From Dicyema japonicum (lineage: Eukaryota; Dicyemida; Rhombozoa; Dicyemidae), in assembly GCA_011109175.1 (NCBI GenBank), contig RDEW01000083.1:1-64000 (forward strand): a DNA stretch of 64,000 bases. The letters run 5' to 3'. Of the stretch, positions 1-9,999 are shown in pieces. The position numbers and the translations under genes are program-made. How positions within the stretch are numbered: the stretch's first letter is position 1; each line of letters starts with the position of its first letter. The notes under the pieces are model-generated. The model did not search any database. It saw only the letters and a program-made list of their open reading frames with translations, and was not told where the DNA came from.

Positions 1-7
1 ACTGTAT

Positions 8-69
8 ACCCAAATTTCACATATTTGAGTTTTAGTCATTTCGCCAACGTAATCGACAAAACACAGGCC
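8..69. repeat. Left half of a short direct repeat
   Basis: Two blocks, acccaaatttcac and a later gtaatcga...acaggcc, occur at 8-20 and 49-69. They recur close together at 566-578 and 581-600. The copies bracket the MITE at 103-514. No coding potential is seen in the flanks. Confidence 0.5.
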
Positions 70-102
70 CAAAAATGCTTCAATGGTATTGTTTCCTTAA
101 AC

Positions 103-514
103 CAGGGGTTCCCGAACTTATTCAGGTCAATCGCCCCGTTTAACAACTTTTAAAAAATATGGCCCGGGATAACCTATAAATTTAATAATTAATGTGAACA
201 ATGATTTTGCTAACTATGAGAAGGCAGGGATGAAACTTCAAAGTTATATTGGTATGTTGAACATTGGCTCAAATCAAATTGACTGGAAGTTTCTACAGGA
301 AAGTCATTTGTAACAATTTTCTCTACATTATAGAAGATCCAAAAAATTATTTAGGGAAGTGGGGGAAAATGAATGATCCTATTTGACGTCTTCCTAGCAT
401 TGGACGTCCTCTGGTTAATTGGGGATCTTATAACATGTAGATGTTCCCATCCTTTACGAATAGCAAAAAGGGACTAAAAATCGCCCCCGATATCGTCCAC
501 TTTTGGAACCCCTC
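103..514. mobile_element. hAT-like MITE, non-autonomous
   Basis: The left end reads caggggttcc and the right end, on the opposite strand, reads gaggggttcc: short terminal inverted repeats of the hAT type. The flanks ccttaaac (95-102) and ctttaaac (515-522) match at 7 of 8 positions, as expected for the 8-bp target-site duplication of hAT elements. The 412-bp interior has no transposase ORF, so movement would depend on an enzyme encoded elsewhere. Confidence 0.6.
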
Positions 515-730
515 CTTTAAACTCTGAGACTTAAAACATTTTGTTAAGCGTAATAATGAGTATTTACCCAAATTTCACCCGTAATCGAAAAATACAGGCC
601 AACCGACTAGTTATCTTTAATGAAACCTTCTGTTCGAGAATTACAAATCCAACTAAAAATTCCTCCTTTCCTAAATGACAATTGATTTGCAAAGTGATTA
701 ATTGGTTTGAAAGTTGACGCGCCGGGTTGA

Positions 731-1041
731 ACCATGTGTTGCTGCGTGGCTAATTAGTTTAAGTTTATGTTTGTTTGTCTGTTTCTCCTCTCTCTTCCTA
801 TTAGAGTGGCTACCTGTGATCCACCTGTCCAGGTGGCGCCCATCGCCTGGCCAGCGCGAAAAAAGATCATTTGCTCTCCCCCACTCTATTGAAGAGGTTT
901 CCACAACTGCAAGTATGGACGTTTTTTTCCTTTTATGTTGATTCCGGAAGGACTCTGTTTCTGTAGAAGTGGAAACTGGATACACTTAATTAGTTGTTTA
1001 CTTTAACTTCTTTTTTGGTGTATCCTCGGTTAATAAATAAA
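731..1041 (+). repeat. Rep1 dispersed repeat, near-complete copy
   Basis: This block recurs at 12,737-13,067 (+), in part at 6,830-6,976 (+), at 14,575-14,725 (-), and as a 3' scrap near 59,372-59,420. Shared landmarks, in order, are gtggctaattagtttaag, the hairpin ccacct...aggtgg, ggaaactggatacac, and an end at ggttaataaataaa. The ATG-started ORFs on both strands here are not conserved between copies, so I treat them as chance. The AATAAA-rich 3' end suggests a retroposed short element, but there is no clear tRNA-like promoter. Confidence 0.65.
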
Positions 1042-1049
1042 CAAGTTGA

Positions 1050-1680
1050 GGTGGTGACCTTTATTCCATGGAGTGTCTACATAAGTTCTTGATCGATGAA
1101 GATCTTTTGTTCCTTCTTCTATAGCGTGGAAGAGTTGGAGACATCGGATCTCAAGGTTCTCGAAAAAGTAAATGTCGGATGCACGTAGGATTTGGGTTTG
1201 AATTCCTCCATGTCCAAAATTGAAAGAACTTGGAGGATCATTTATCAGAAGCTGCATTTTCGAGGGTGATAGTTAATATGTTGAAAGTATCATCACTAGA
1301 AATGATTTTTCAGACTATCCTCCATAGTCAAGATCAACGATTTCTGTCACTGAGTTTTCTTAAAGTAATCTTCAGTGAGTTTAATCGTCTTTGTCTAAAT
1401 CACTTTAAATTTTATGGGATTTGAAGGCGTTAAAGATGATTGAGGGTTTTAACAAACTTCAACTTCAAGGGATGTTACATATTATATCTGTGGGACCTAA
1501 TGCCTTCTCTGAAAACTATTAATATCGATACTGTCTTATCACTTGGAAGATCCCCCGAACGGAAATTTCTGGATGACTAAAAATCTGGTTGGCTAATTTC
1601 CTTAGCGGAGAGAGGGATGTGTCTGCCTTATATGTACAAAATCTCTATCGTCTTCTACTTAAGGGTGTCCTCTAAAAGAA
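1050..1680. other. No gene seen
   Basis: Only short ORFs are present (for example 1,230-1,424), with no recognisable domain and no repeat match found by eye. Confidence 0.5.
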
Positions 1681-1689
1681 TCTCAACAT

Positions 1690-2590
1690 TCGACCTACTT
1701 CTGACCAGACCTCCCTATACTGTAAGATGAAAAGATGACATAGCCGTGGACATCCAGTATACCACATGGAGAATGCAACAATACATGAACCGACTTCAGG
1801 CCTGGCTTGTGGAGAATTAGCTACGGACGAGTCCTAAAACAACCATTTCTACCTCAGACAAGAGACTGAGAAATCAGACAGTCAAATTGATGAAAAACAA
1901 TGCTAAAATACCAAACATTAATTCTCAAAAAATCTTGGGGTAACCTTCGACATGCACGTGTGCTTTTTTTCTACAAAGTGCGAGATCAATGTACTGAAAT
2001 ATTCGTGCCGTCTAATCTTACATTTCAAACTGAACTGGACGCAATCGTGCACGGATAATGGCTATTAGTGTCGATCAGAGAAGTAACAAGAAAAGGATGG
2101 CAAACTTCATGAAAAGAGATACTATCCTTGACTCGTATGTCGTAAAACAGAATGAACCAAGGGTCTGAGGTCGCAGAAGGAGACTCAGGACTTGTGGTAA
2201 GAAGCCTTAAGTAATACCCTCTTTACTTTCCTTTGTTAATAAAGTTTGTAAAAGTTAAAAAGATTTCCCAGAATCAATGACTAGCAGTTCATCGAGCCTT
2301 GCATTTCTTACACTTCATTGTGGGGACATCAATCTCTGGAACAAATAATTTTAGATTGTAGTTATCTAAAAAGTGTGTATGGTGACGTAGCGGTGGACTT
2401 TTGGCAAGAATTACTGCTAACCAACTCTTCTGGAATCCCTGATTTGTTAAAACCATAGGATCGCCATCAGCTAATGTTAATTCGGCTCTTTACCCAGTAC
2501 GTTCTTGTGTGAGCTAGAGAAATGAACAACGGACCAAGAAAGTGTTACTCAAGCGAGTGGGGATCACGGGGATCTTTAGTTTTTTTAATT
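1690..2590 (+). mobile_element. LINE-B fragment, decayed RT 3' half
   Basis: Around 1,770-1,960 one frame reads as the RT thumb region of LINE-B: RLQAWL, a stop, TSDKRLRNQTVKL and KILGVTFDMHV. The last motif matches KILGV in the copies at 9.4, 24.4 and 34.3 kb. Further 3', the segment ends near 2,560 with a ggggatcacgggg motif like other LINE-B 3' ends. Many stops and frame breaks show a dead copy. Confidence 0.55.
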
Positions 2591-2879
2591 TCACTATCAC
2601 ATAATATTATTAGAGATTTGAATCATTAACTAATTAAGCATACCACATCGATTTATGTTCAAGAAAATACGGATCAAACCAAAGTGCCTCCATGTACTGG
2701 CTAATTATTTCGCACTCAAACGTAGATTTTGTTCACTTGACCTTTCTTTAGTTCCTTATAAGTTTAAATTCCCCCAAGAAATCGTGAGAGGAATATGGGA
2801 CTGATATGTATTTACTATCTATGAAGTGCCTATCAAGAAAAGTGTAAATTTAAAATTTAACTCGACTAATCAAGAATAT

Positions 2880-3757
2880 TACTTTTTGCGTATAAGACTT
2901 GTGATTCTATTCGTTCTGGTCTCCCTTTCGATAATCTTATTTGTATGTTCCTTGTAGGCCTTGTACTCCTTTATGTAAGATAAAGACCTCTTCCTTTATT
3001 TTTGTTCTCCATCTCAATCTGAACAATTTCATTTTTCATGTTCGAAATGATTTCCTGAAACTTTTTAAAGTTCTCCTGTTCTTTTCTCAAAGAAGTCTTG
3101 ATTCTTGAGTCATCATTACTCTGATTTTCTACTTGAATGAAATTTGAACGTATGTCTTGACAATCCGGTTTACAACGTCTAATGTGCTAAAAAATCAAAA
3201 CCAAGCATTTCTGTAAATTTCTGAAAAAGGTCCTCTTTCATGGCAAAATTCTCCGTTCTAAGAATACCAACTCGTCGAGAAAAGTCACGCAACGACTCAG
3301 CTTTTCTTACAGACCAGCATTCTGGCATGTCTAATGGAAACAAATAGTTTTCTGTCAAAATAAATCACCATGACAACGGTTTGGCTTTCTTAATGGTTTC
3401 TTCTAACTTATCGGCTCTGACGAAGACATTCTCGATAGAAGAGAAGGATCGCTCGACGTAGTTGAAGGAGGAAACAAGGGTGACGAGATGGTCCTTTATT
3501 TTCCTGATTTTTTCGTTCTGGGTGGTCAAAAGCTGGGCATGCAAATTTTTGGATTTTTTTGAAATTTCTAGACTTTTCGCTAGGGATTTTGTAATTTGAC
3601 GTTCCTCCATGAGTGCATGAGTTAATTCTTTATTTCCATTACTGAGCCCTTCAATCATATAATCCTGCTCTTTCCGTTCCCTTATGAGCATATCGATCCT
3701 CGATTTCAATATATTTATTAATTCTGACTGATCATGAATACGATTTTGACGTCTTGG
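2880..3757 (-). CDS. Coiled-coil protein gene fragment, unknown function
   Basis: I do not recognise this gene. The longest reading frame (3,365-3,709, first ATG at 3,709, open to about 3,757) encodes a Lys/Glu-rich heptad-like helix with stretches such as SRIDMLIRERKEQDYMIEGL and SLEISKKSKNLHAQLL. Downstream on the same strand, open segments around 3,190-3,340 (WSVRKAESLRDFSRRVGILR) and 2,940-3,170 (DDSRIKTSLRKEQENFKKFQ) keep the same coiled-coil style. They could be joined by tiny GT-AG introns, one of about 23 nt near 3,185-3,207. I could not join all segments in one frame. It may be a partial gene or a decaying one; its composition differs from the LINE debris around it. Confidence 0.4.
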
Positions 3758-3769
3758 TCAAAGTTCATT

Positions 3770-4530
3770 TTTAAAATATTTATTATGATTTATTGTTGAT
3801 TGATTTTATAATTTAATTAAATTTATTTAAAAATGATTTAATTAAATTTAAAAATTGTTAAATTCCGAATGCTAAGATGAAAAATAAAATTTTCTCAAAT
3901 TTGGCTATTTATTTTATTATATTTTATTTTTAAATCATAATAATTAATTAACACGCCATCCATCCAAAGTGGACCCCGCGACATTATCGACGTACTGTTG
4001 CCTCTCACGATTGCGTTGGCCTTGTCTAATAAAATTATTAGTCGATAAATTTTTGTTGAAAAACTCTATTTTATGTTTAGCCTTCTAAACTCTGGATTAA
4101 TTTATATTGTTTGAAAACTCTTGAAATGTCGAGAATTTTGGTTGATATGGCAACGAGTATGTTTTATGTCATAAGATTTGGGAAGTCATGATTGAAGACT
4201 CATTAATGTCACGTGTTGAGAATGTTCATGAAAATTGGCTGGGGAGATTTATGAGAATATTATTACACGTGGAAAGTTACTAAAAGCTACATTATATTCC
4301 AGTTCTTCCATTTAAGAAGAAGGGAGTCGAACCAGAAACAAGGTGATTTAGGATGGGGATAAACATGGCAAAAGAAAATCTAAAAGAAGATCAAATACTT
4401 TTAATCCATAAGACGAATCAACTTTTTTTTCAAAACGGATTCGAATTAATTTTCCCACGTGCATCTTTACCAACGTGAGAACAGAGAAAGCGTGAAATCC
4501 TAGAATGTCGAAAAAGATGCAGAGGGTACT
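3770..4530. other. AT-rich intergenic stretch, no gene seen
   Basis: It begins with A/T-only runs (3,770-3,960) and continues with unremarkable sequence. The small ORF at 4,348-4,548 (-) has no recognisable features. Confidence 0.5.
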
Positions 4531-4790
4531 GAGAGTAGCTGGGATCACTTAATGGCGGTAATCACAGGGATTTCCTAATGAGAAGATAGGATCTCCGTGA
4601 TTGCCTAGTTGAAAGTCGAGATCATCTAATGGCTGAGATCATTGCAATCGCCTAATTTGAGATCCGGGTATCATCCAATGGCCGATAACACCGGGATCGT
4701 CTAATGAGGCAAGCCTAGATAATTTAAATACAATGATCACTCGGATCGTCTAATGGGAAAAGCCGTCATCACCTAAACTTTTTTCATTGT
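4530..4790 (+). repeat. Degenerate tandem array of a LINE-B 3'-end motif
   Basis: About eight imperfect units of a gggatc-ry-ctaatgg motif recur at irregular spacings of roughly 20-35 bp. Examples are gggatcacttaatggc, gagatcatctaatggc, gggtatcatccaatggc and cggatcgtctaatggg. The motif resembles the 3' terminus of LINE-B copies (gggatcacctgatggg at about 48,930). Confidence 0.5.
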
Positions 4791-5340
4791 AAAAATTTTT
4801 CAATATCATAAAAGTCACACATAAAAATAAAACTGAGGTTTTTGAGGCTAAAAAAATGAATAAAGTATATTTATTCCCGATCTGAGTGTATAAGTAATTT
4901 ACATGGATGCCCGTTGGATCGTTTAGACAAAGTCAGTAACCCTCGTTAATCCGAACAAAAAAAATTTGGCTGCCTTTCGGATTGTGTATGTTTTCATATA
5001 TCAGAATAAAAATGTAACAAAAAATTTGAAATCAAAAAATTATGTTTAATCAAATCATCTCTGTCTTTTATTCCTTTGAATTAACCCTTCTACTTTTTTA
5101 TTGTATTTAATTTTTTTAATGTTCTAAGATTTAATTTTTATATGCCAGTCCCATTAGCACAAAGAGCTATAGTAATCCTCACGTTCGATTGCTTTATGCT
5201 TTTTCTTTTTTCAGATTAATTTTTCTAATTAATTGGATCACCTGTAGAGTAGCCCCCCGGAGCATGAAATTTTATTAATTTGTTTTAATATTGAATAATA
5301 ATTTTTTACTTACTTTTAAAATTTTAGTCATGTTCGTTTT
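4790..5340. other. No gene seen
   Basis: AT-rich sequence with no conserved ORF, tRNA or repeat recognised. Confidence 0.5.
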
Positions 5341-5382
5341 CGTTAATGAGTAAAGACACCTGATTGTTGGTCCAATAAGGAT

Positions 5383-5598
5383 TTGATCAAATATTTCAGA
5401 ATAAAAAGTTTATTGAAGAGTGTCATGCACTGTACATATTGCATGTTGCCTATGGAAGAAGTGACGGCAACTAAACATGTGGATAAGTATGTCTGGAATT
5501 GCACAAATGCAATGTGTACTAAATACAAATCTTCCTTTAAATCTGAGTGGCCAGCTTTACTAAATTCAATATCATTGATTCCTAGCTTTACCAAATAA
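5383..5598 (+). pseudogene. Merlin/ISXO2-like transposase N-terminal fragment (tentative)
   Basis: The 71-residue frame has CTYC, then a spacer with DKYVWNC, then NAMC. This C-x2-C ... W-x-C-x4-C pattern resembles the N-terminal zinc ribbon of ISXO2/IS1595-type (Merlin) transposases, where a W-R-C core precedes a final cysteine. The DDE catalytic part is not visible downstream and no inverted repeats were found, so at most this is a fragment. A small unrelated zinc-binding peptide would look similar. Confidence 0.4.
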
Positions 5599-5599
5599 C

Positions 5600-6600
5600 A
5601 CAGCATTTAAAATTACAATATTTCAGCGATAAAACCATTGATTGCATCCATCCTTGAAATCCATTCGACAAGTGAATTAAGTCGATGATGGTTTTGGCTG
5701 TCTTAAATTATTATCTATATCATCGCTTCTCCGATTCGTTTTGAGTTCGCTTTCCCAAAAAATGTAAAAACTCACATTGCACCCACGATTTTAAATCTAA
5801 CAAAATTCGAATTTTATTCAAAAAAATAGTTAGGTTCCTCGAGACTTTCCTGTTTTTTGGTTTTAATTAATTCTTCAAAATGTGGCTTTTTGTTTGCTTG
5901 AGCAATTCTGAGATCGTTTTCAGGGTTTTTCGGTACTTATTTTTTATATGTAGCAGAGATGAAAATCCAGATTCACATTGAATCTTGCTGTGCTTTTTTT
6001 CAAGGGTCGGAAACCCAACTTGCGAACCGCACCAAAAAACCTCCAAAGAATTTAAGTCCTACAACATTTTCAGTGATGTTGCAGTTCAATCAAAATGTCT
6101 TTATCCTCATCACCATCTTCTCTATTTTGAAAGCAAATGGGTTAACAACACAGGTATCAGAATCTTTAATATTTCCAATGCTACTTTGAATGACGCCAAA
6201 AGTGACGGTTTGTCAATGCAGGTAAATCCAAGCTTCGAAAGTGTTCCTTGGATATCGTATCGGGAACTTTTAATTTCAAATATTTAAGATCATTTCATGG
6301 ACGTTTTTCCTCATGGAAAAATTTAAAATGTCCGTTCAGTTTCGATGGTTTCAAATTTGAATTATAAAAAATTGCATCACAAAACACGCACTGGGGTCTA
6401 TCGACTCCATCAATAACTATCTTCGTAAAATCATATTCAAAATAGTCTTCTTTCTATTTTAGAATTTTAACACACGTTGACATAGATAACCACGAGTTTT
6501 TTTATTTTTAACATTGAATAATAAATTATTAAAAAATATAAATTTATTTAAATTCTTTTGTTATATATTTTATTTGAAGATCATCTGCATATATGTACAA
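5600..6600. other. No gene recognised
   Basis: A 100-codon frame at 5,985-6,287 (+) and an overlapping one in another frame have no recognisable domain, and their composition looks like noise. The remainder is AT-rich. Confidence 0.45.
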
Positions 6601-6609
6601 GAAAGTGCT

Positions 6610-6710
6610 CGTCCGCAACGAATTGTGTAGGTTCAAGGGATCAACACCGAGAAAAGATGAGAGCCTTGATCCAATTCGTCGGGATCACTTAGTTTAGTTT
6701 TTTTTAAGTT
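6610..6710 (+). mobile_element. LINE-B 3'-end scrap
   Basis: The frame ends with PRKDESLDPIRRDHLV and a stop within tcgggatcacttagtttag. This matches the C-terminal plus 3'-UTR style of the LINE-B copy at 48.9 kb (RHREKM, then gggatcacctgatggg). No 5' part remains. Confidence 0.45.
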
Positions 6711-6727
6711 TAACAGTGGTTTTTGGA

Positions 6728-6806
6728 ATTTAATTGAGGCAAACCCTCAGAACTCAGAATCGAACCTTTTGAATTTGATCTAATAGCTGTGTAACTAGCT
6801 CATAGA
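6728..6806 (-). repeat. tRNA-like (SINE-type) relic
   Basis: On the minus strand a B-box-like ggttcgattc lies about 30 nt downstream of an A-box/D-arm-like block, agctagttacacagct, whose ends can pair. The acceptor stem and T stem are not well formed, so this is not a functional tRNA gene. A tRNA-derived SINE remnant is the likelier reading. Confidence 0.35.
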
Positions 6807-6829
6807 CAACTGATAACCCACTCCACTGG

Positions 6830-6976
6830 AGGGTTTTCCACAACTGCAACTATGGACGTATTTTACCCTTTTTGCTGATTCCGAATGGAATCTGTTTCTG
6901 TAGAACTGGAAACTGGATACAATTAATTAGTTGTTTACTTTAACTTCTTTCTCGGTGTATCCGGGGTTAATAAATG
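6830..6976 (+). repeat. Rep1, 3' part only
   Basis: The 3' half of Rep1 begins near the tttccacaactgcaactatgga block. It runs through ggaaactggatacaattaattag to ggggttaataaatg. The 5' half with the hairpin is missing, consistent with 5' truncation during retroposition or later loss. Confidence 0.6.
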
Positions 6977-7151
6977 TGACCGGTTCAGAATGAGATACGG
7001 TTGAATACGAGCCGTTACTCTTTAGAGGTCTTGTCCATCAAAATTTGGAAAAGAAATCCAACCCAACCAAAAGCCAGCAAAAATTTTCATTGAAATTTGA
7101 AGTTTCGTAGATTAACTAAATCAAAAATATACCTGAAATTAGAATAGTTAA

Positions 7152-7602
7152 CTAGTACCTTTCTCTCACTGTATATGCTCTGATAGGTGTTATAGTTGGT
7201 CGAGTGTTCATAAGCCGTCTTGTCAGACATTGTGAACAAGACCTGAGGACAACCATAACTTCATCTCTGCAAATTCCATAGACTAGATTCTTTAGAAGAG
7301 AAAGAAGTCTATCACGACCAGGATGTTCCATTTTTGAGGTGAACATTCTCAATAAATATCCTCTTCTGTTCATCTTCTTCCACAGCGAACACGTGCAAAA
7401 AAATTCCACTTGTTTTGAAAAAAATAGTTGAGCCGGGAATGAGTCTTTTAGTTTGAATAATGACGCAGTTCTTATGAAATTTCGTTTCTCCTTCAGCAAA
7501 TTGGATGGTATAATTTGGTATCTCAGATAGGTCATTATTTCTTGCTTTTGTAGCAGAGTAAAATAGAGAAGATTCATAACAAAAAACTGTCACATGGGCC
7601 AA
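7152..7602 (-). pseudogene. Integrase fragment (zinc-binding H2C2 domain)
   Basis: The frame starting near 7,602 reads to KRIFIENVH. After a one-base shift it continues as EHPGRDRLLSLLKNLVYGI, a spacer, then SCSQC. This is the H-x-H ... C-x2-C zinc-binding domain that precedes the catalytic core of retroviral-type integrases, found in Ty3-type and Ginger/KRBA2-like elements. No catalytic core follows in the same direction. It is a second integrase copy, separate from the one at 7,819-9,163; its start overlaps the left terminal repeat of that element. Confidence 0.55.
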
Positions 7603-9372
7603 GCGATACCTATGGGCTGCCTGTTACATTAACCTTGAACCAAAATAAACTTCAATTAATTTTATAAATGATTTATTAACCACAAAAAATTAAATTTAAG
7701 TAACTTTTTTTAGTCTACTCATTAATACAGTCGATATTTCTCCTTTCGAATTTTTTATCTATCAAATTAAACTATTTAAAACTACCTTCACGCGATTATT
7801 CGATAAAATATTAATTATTTATGCAACTGGATAATACTGAGACTCAAACTTATCCAGTCGCAATGAGGGATTTGTTCCAAAGTCCTTTTTAGCCCGAACC
7901 TATTTATTAATGTTTTTAATTCATACTTTATCTCCCATGTTAAAAATATATTTACTATTATGAACATTCATTTTCATAGCTTTGTAATAATTCGAATTTT
8001 CTTCAATCGATTTAATTTCGAAATTGAATCTCTTCGCATTCGGACACAAATTATCTGTCTGGGAGTTATCTAGATATAAATTTTTTTAATCAAACTACGT
8101 GAATTTTCAATAGATTCTCGAACAATTAACCAAATCGTCAATTTGTTCTGGAATCGCACACTCATCACTTAAATTATCTAAGTCATAATGTGATATAAGT
8201 ATAACCATTAATTATTGAATTTATTCCCTTAATTCCTCGATATCTTTCGAAAGGACTTTCGTTAGAAAATGAATGGACCGATATGCTATAACTGTAGACA
8301 GCACTTTCTAATTTATCAAGCCACTTTTTTTCACTGTTATCCAGCATTTTTGACAACTTCCTCGTGATCGTCTGATTAAATCTTTCGACAATTCCTTGTG
8401 CTCGTGGATTGTTAGGCCTTCCGTGAATTTGCTTAATGTTAAAATCTTAGCAAAGTTTTGTTGTTTCTTGACTTTTTAAATTCAGAACCATTGTCCGACT
8501 GAAGAAATTTACATGGCCCATTCAGGCGGAACAAAGATCTTAAGTTTTCACATATTTATTTACCAGACTTATTGTAGAGTGGTCGTACAAAAGAATCTAT
8601 AAATTAAAAAAAACCAACCTACTATATATGTCAATGACCGTTAAAATCCATTTGAAATTTTTTTCAGGTCTATTAGATCTACCTGAAAACGTTCATTTGA
8701 GAAGCAAACACATGGTGATTTATATCTCCAATCTACAATTATAAAAAATCACGAACTGTTAAAGGACGCGAAAATTTGCAGACTTCACAATTTCGAATGA
8801 CTTTTCTGATAATCTCATTCTTTACAGTGAAGTATCTTTGTCGACATTCATACTCAATTTTATTGACTCCTTCGTGTGAAAACTCGTGGAACGATTTCGC
8901 AACATGCTCCATTTGGTTTCATTATCCAGGGATATGACTAACTTGGATCAATTGATTTAAGATACAGTCTAAAATTATTGCAAATTTACAATACCTGTCA
9001 TTGATAATGAAAAATTCTCTATCTTCTTTAAAAGCCTATATTTTCGGTGCCTCGGAAGATTTTCGGGAAATTTATCATGCAAAGCATTTTTTAAAGTTTA
9101 ATATTCAACGCAATCCTTCACAAAACCCTTGTAAGAAGCCATTGCAACAAAATAATCTTCCATGCTATAAATCACGCTAGAAATCTAGGTTTACCGCTAT
9201 AAAAAATAAAATATTTATAATCATAACATTTATGAATAAAAAACTAATTTAACAAGATTAAATCACGATATAAATCGGATATACAAAATTAAATGTAGGA
9301 TAATCAAAAGACCTTTTCAAGGTCGAAAAAATGTAACAGGCTGCCCATGCGTTACGCGCCGCCCATGTGACA
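7588..9372 (-). mobile_element. Integrase-bearing element with ~43-bp imperfect TIRs
   Basis: The left end, from 7,588, starts tgtcacatgggc and finishes gcctgttacatt at about 7,630. Reverse-complemented, the right end (9,330-9,372) shows the same two 12-base blocks at the same spacing, with a shared gcg, ac and atgggc between them: about 35 of 43 positions agree by eye. Starting with TGT and ending with ACA is typical of integrase-type ends, including cut-and-paste Ginger elements. The interior carries the minus-strand integrase. No convincing target-site duplication flanks it: the right flank is LINE-B and the left flank is another integrase fragment. Confidence 0.55.
7819..9163 (-). pseudogene. 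Integrase/transposase, decayed (Ginger/KRBA2- or Ty3-like)
   Basis: Read on the minus strand from ATG at 9,163 (MEDYFVAMASYKGFV), the order is a zinc-binding domain (EFSHEGVNKIEY ... NCEVCKF, about 8,790-8,900), then the catalytic core. Core motifs are FQVDLIDL and WILTVIDIYSRL (first Asp, about 8,640-8,690), LQSDNGSEFK (second Asp, about 8,480-8,500) and HGRPNNPRAQGIVERFNQT (Glu, about 8,370-8,420). A C-terminal YIFNMGDKV block follows near 7,930-7,960. All three catalytic residues are visible. Several stops and frame shifts, for example right after KKISNG, break the ORF. No RT or gag is attached, which favours a DNA-transposon-like integrase over a complete LTR element. Confidence 0.6.
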
Positions 9373-9930
9373 CAATCAGCGACTCAGTCCGTTCAACAAA
9401 TGCTTGACAAGCTGGAACTTTGGCTCTCGAAGCATAGACTCGATACATCAGCAACAAAGTCCTCTGTCACGCTGTTTACCACTTACAAAAGACAGCTCTG
9501 TATAGAACCAAAAATCTTTATGAAGAACGAGGCCATTCCTATTAACAAAACACCGAAGATTCTGGGAGTCACCTTTGACTCCCCTTTATCCGACATGTTG
9601 AGAACCGACATGTTGAGAACAAAGTAACTTATGTTTTGAAGAAAATGAGATTTTTAAAAGTGCTCTCAAAAACACTTAGAGACCAAACTGGTGGCCTTGC
9701 CACGATTTATGAACAATTTATCCAACCAATGATGACGTATGCAAGTCCTTCGTGGGCAATGCAGATTTAACGATCCTCCTCATTGAAACTATCCGCAATT
9801 GAGGAGACCGCAATAAGGATAATTGGACCAAAACACAAAATTCAGCACATTGAAAATCTCTTAATCGAATTACAACAAAAACTCTTAAAAGAGGCTAGTG
9901 ATCCTGGGGGAAATAATAATAATAATGTAT
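9373..9930 (+). mobile_element. LINE-B 3' fragment with (AAT)n tail
   Basis: The start matches LINE-B RT exactly where the integrase element's right inverted repeat ends. Readable parts are LDKLELWLSKHRLDTSATKS and NKTPKILGVTFD, then QTGGLATIYEQFI and SAIEETAIRIIGP in a shifted frame, near-identical to the copy at 33.8-34.5 kb. It ends gtgatcctgggggaaataataataataat, the family's 3' end and tail. Confidence 0.7.
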
Positions 9931-9999
9931 AAGTAATCATTATTTTTAAAATTATTTCTCGCACATTCAATCGGGAAGCCCTGATCTATATCTATATAC

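Noticed and set aside
698-985. Overlapping ORFs on both strands as host genes
   Set aside because: They lie in Rep1, and frames are not conserved in the copy at 12,737-13,067.
5985-6287. 100-codon ORF as a gene
   Set aside because: Overlaps another open frame with no codon preference, no domain and no repeat homology.
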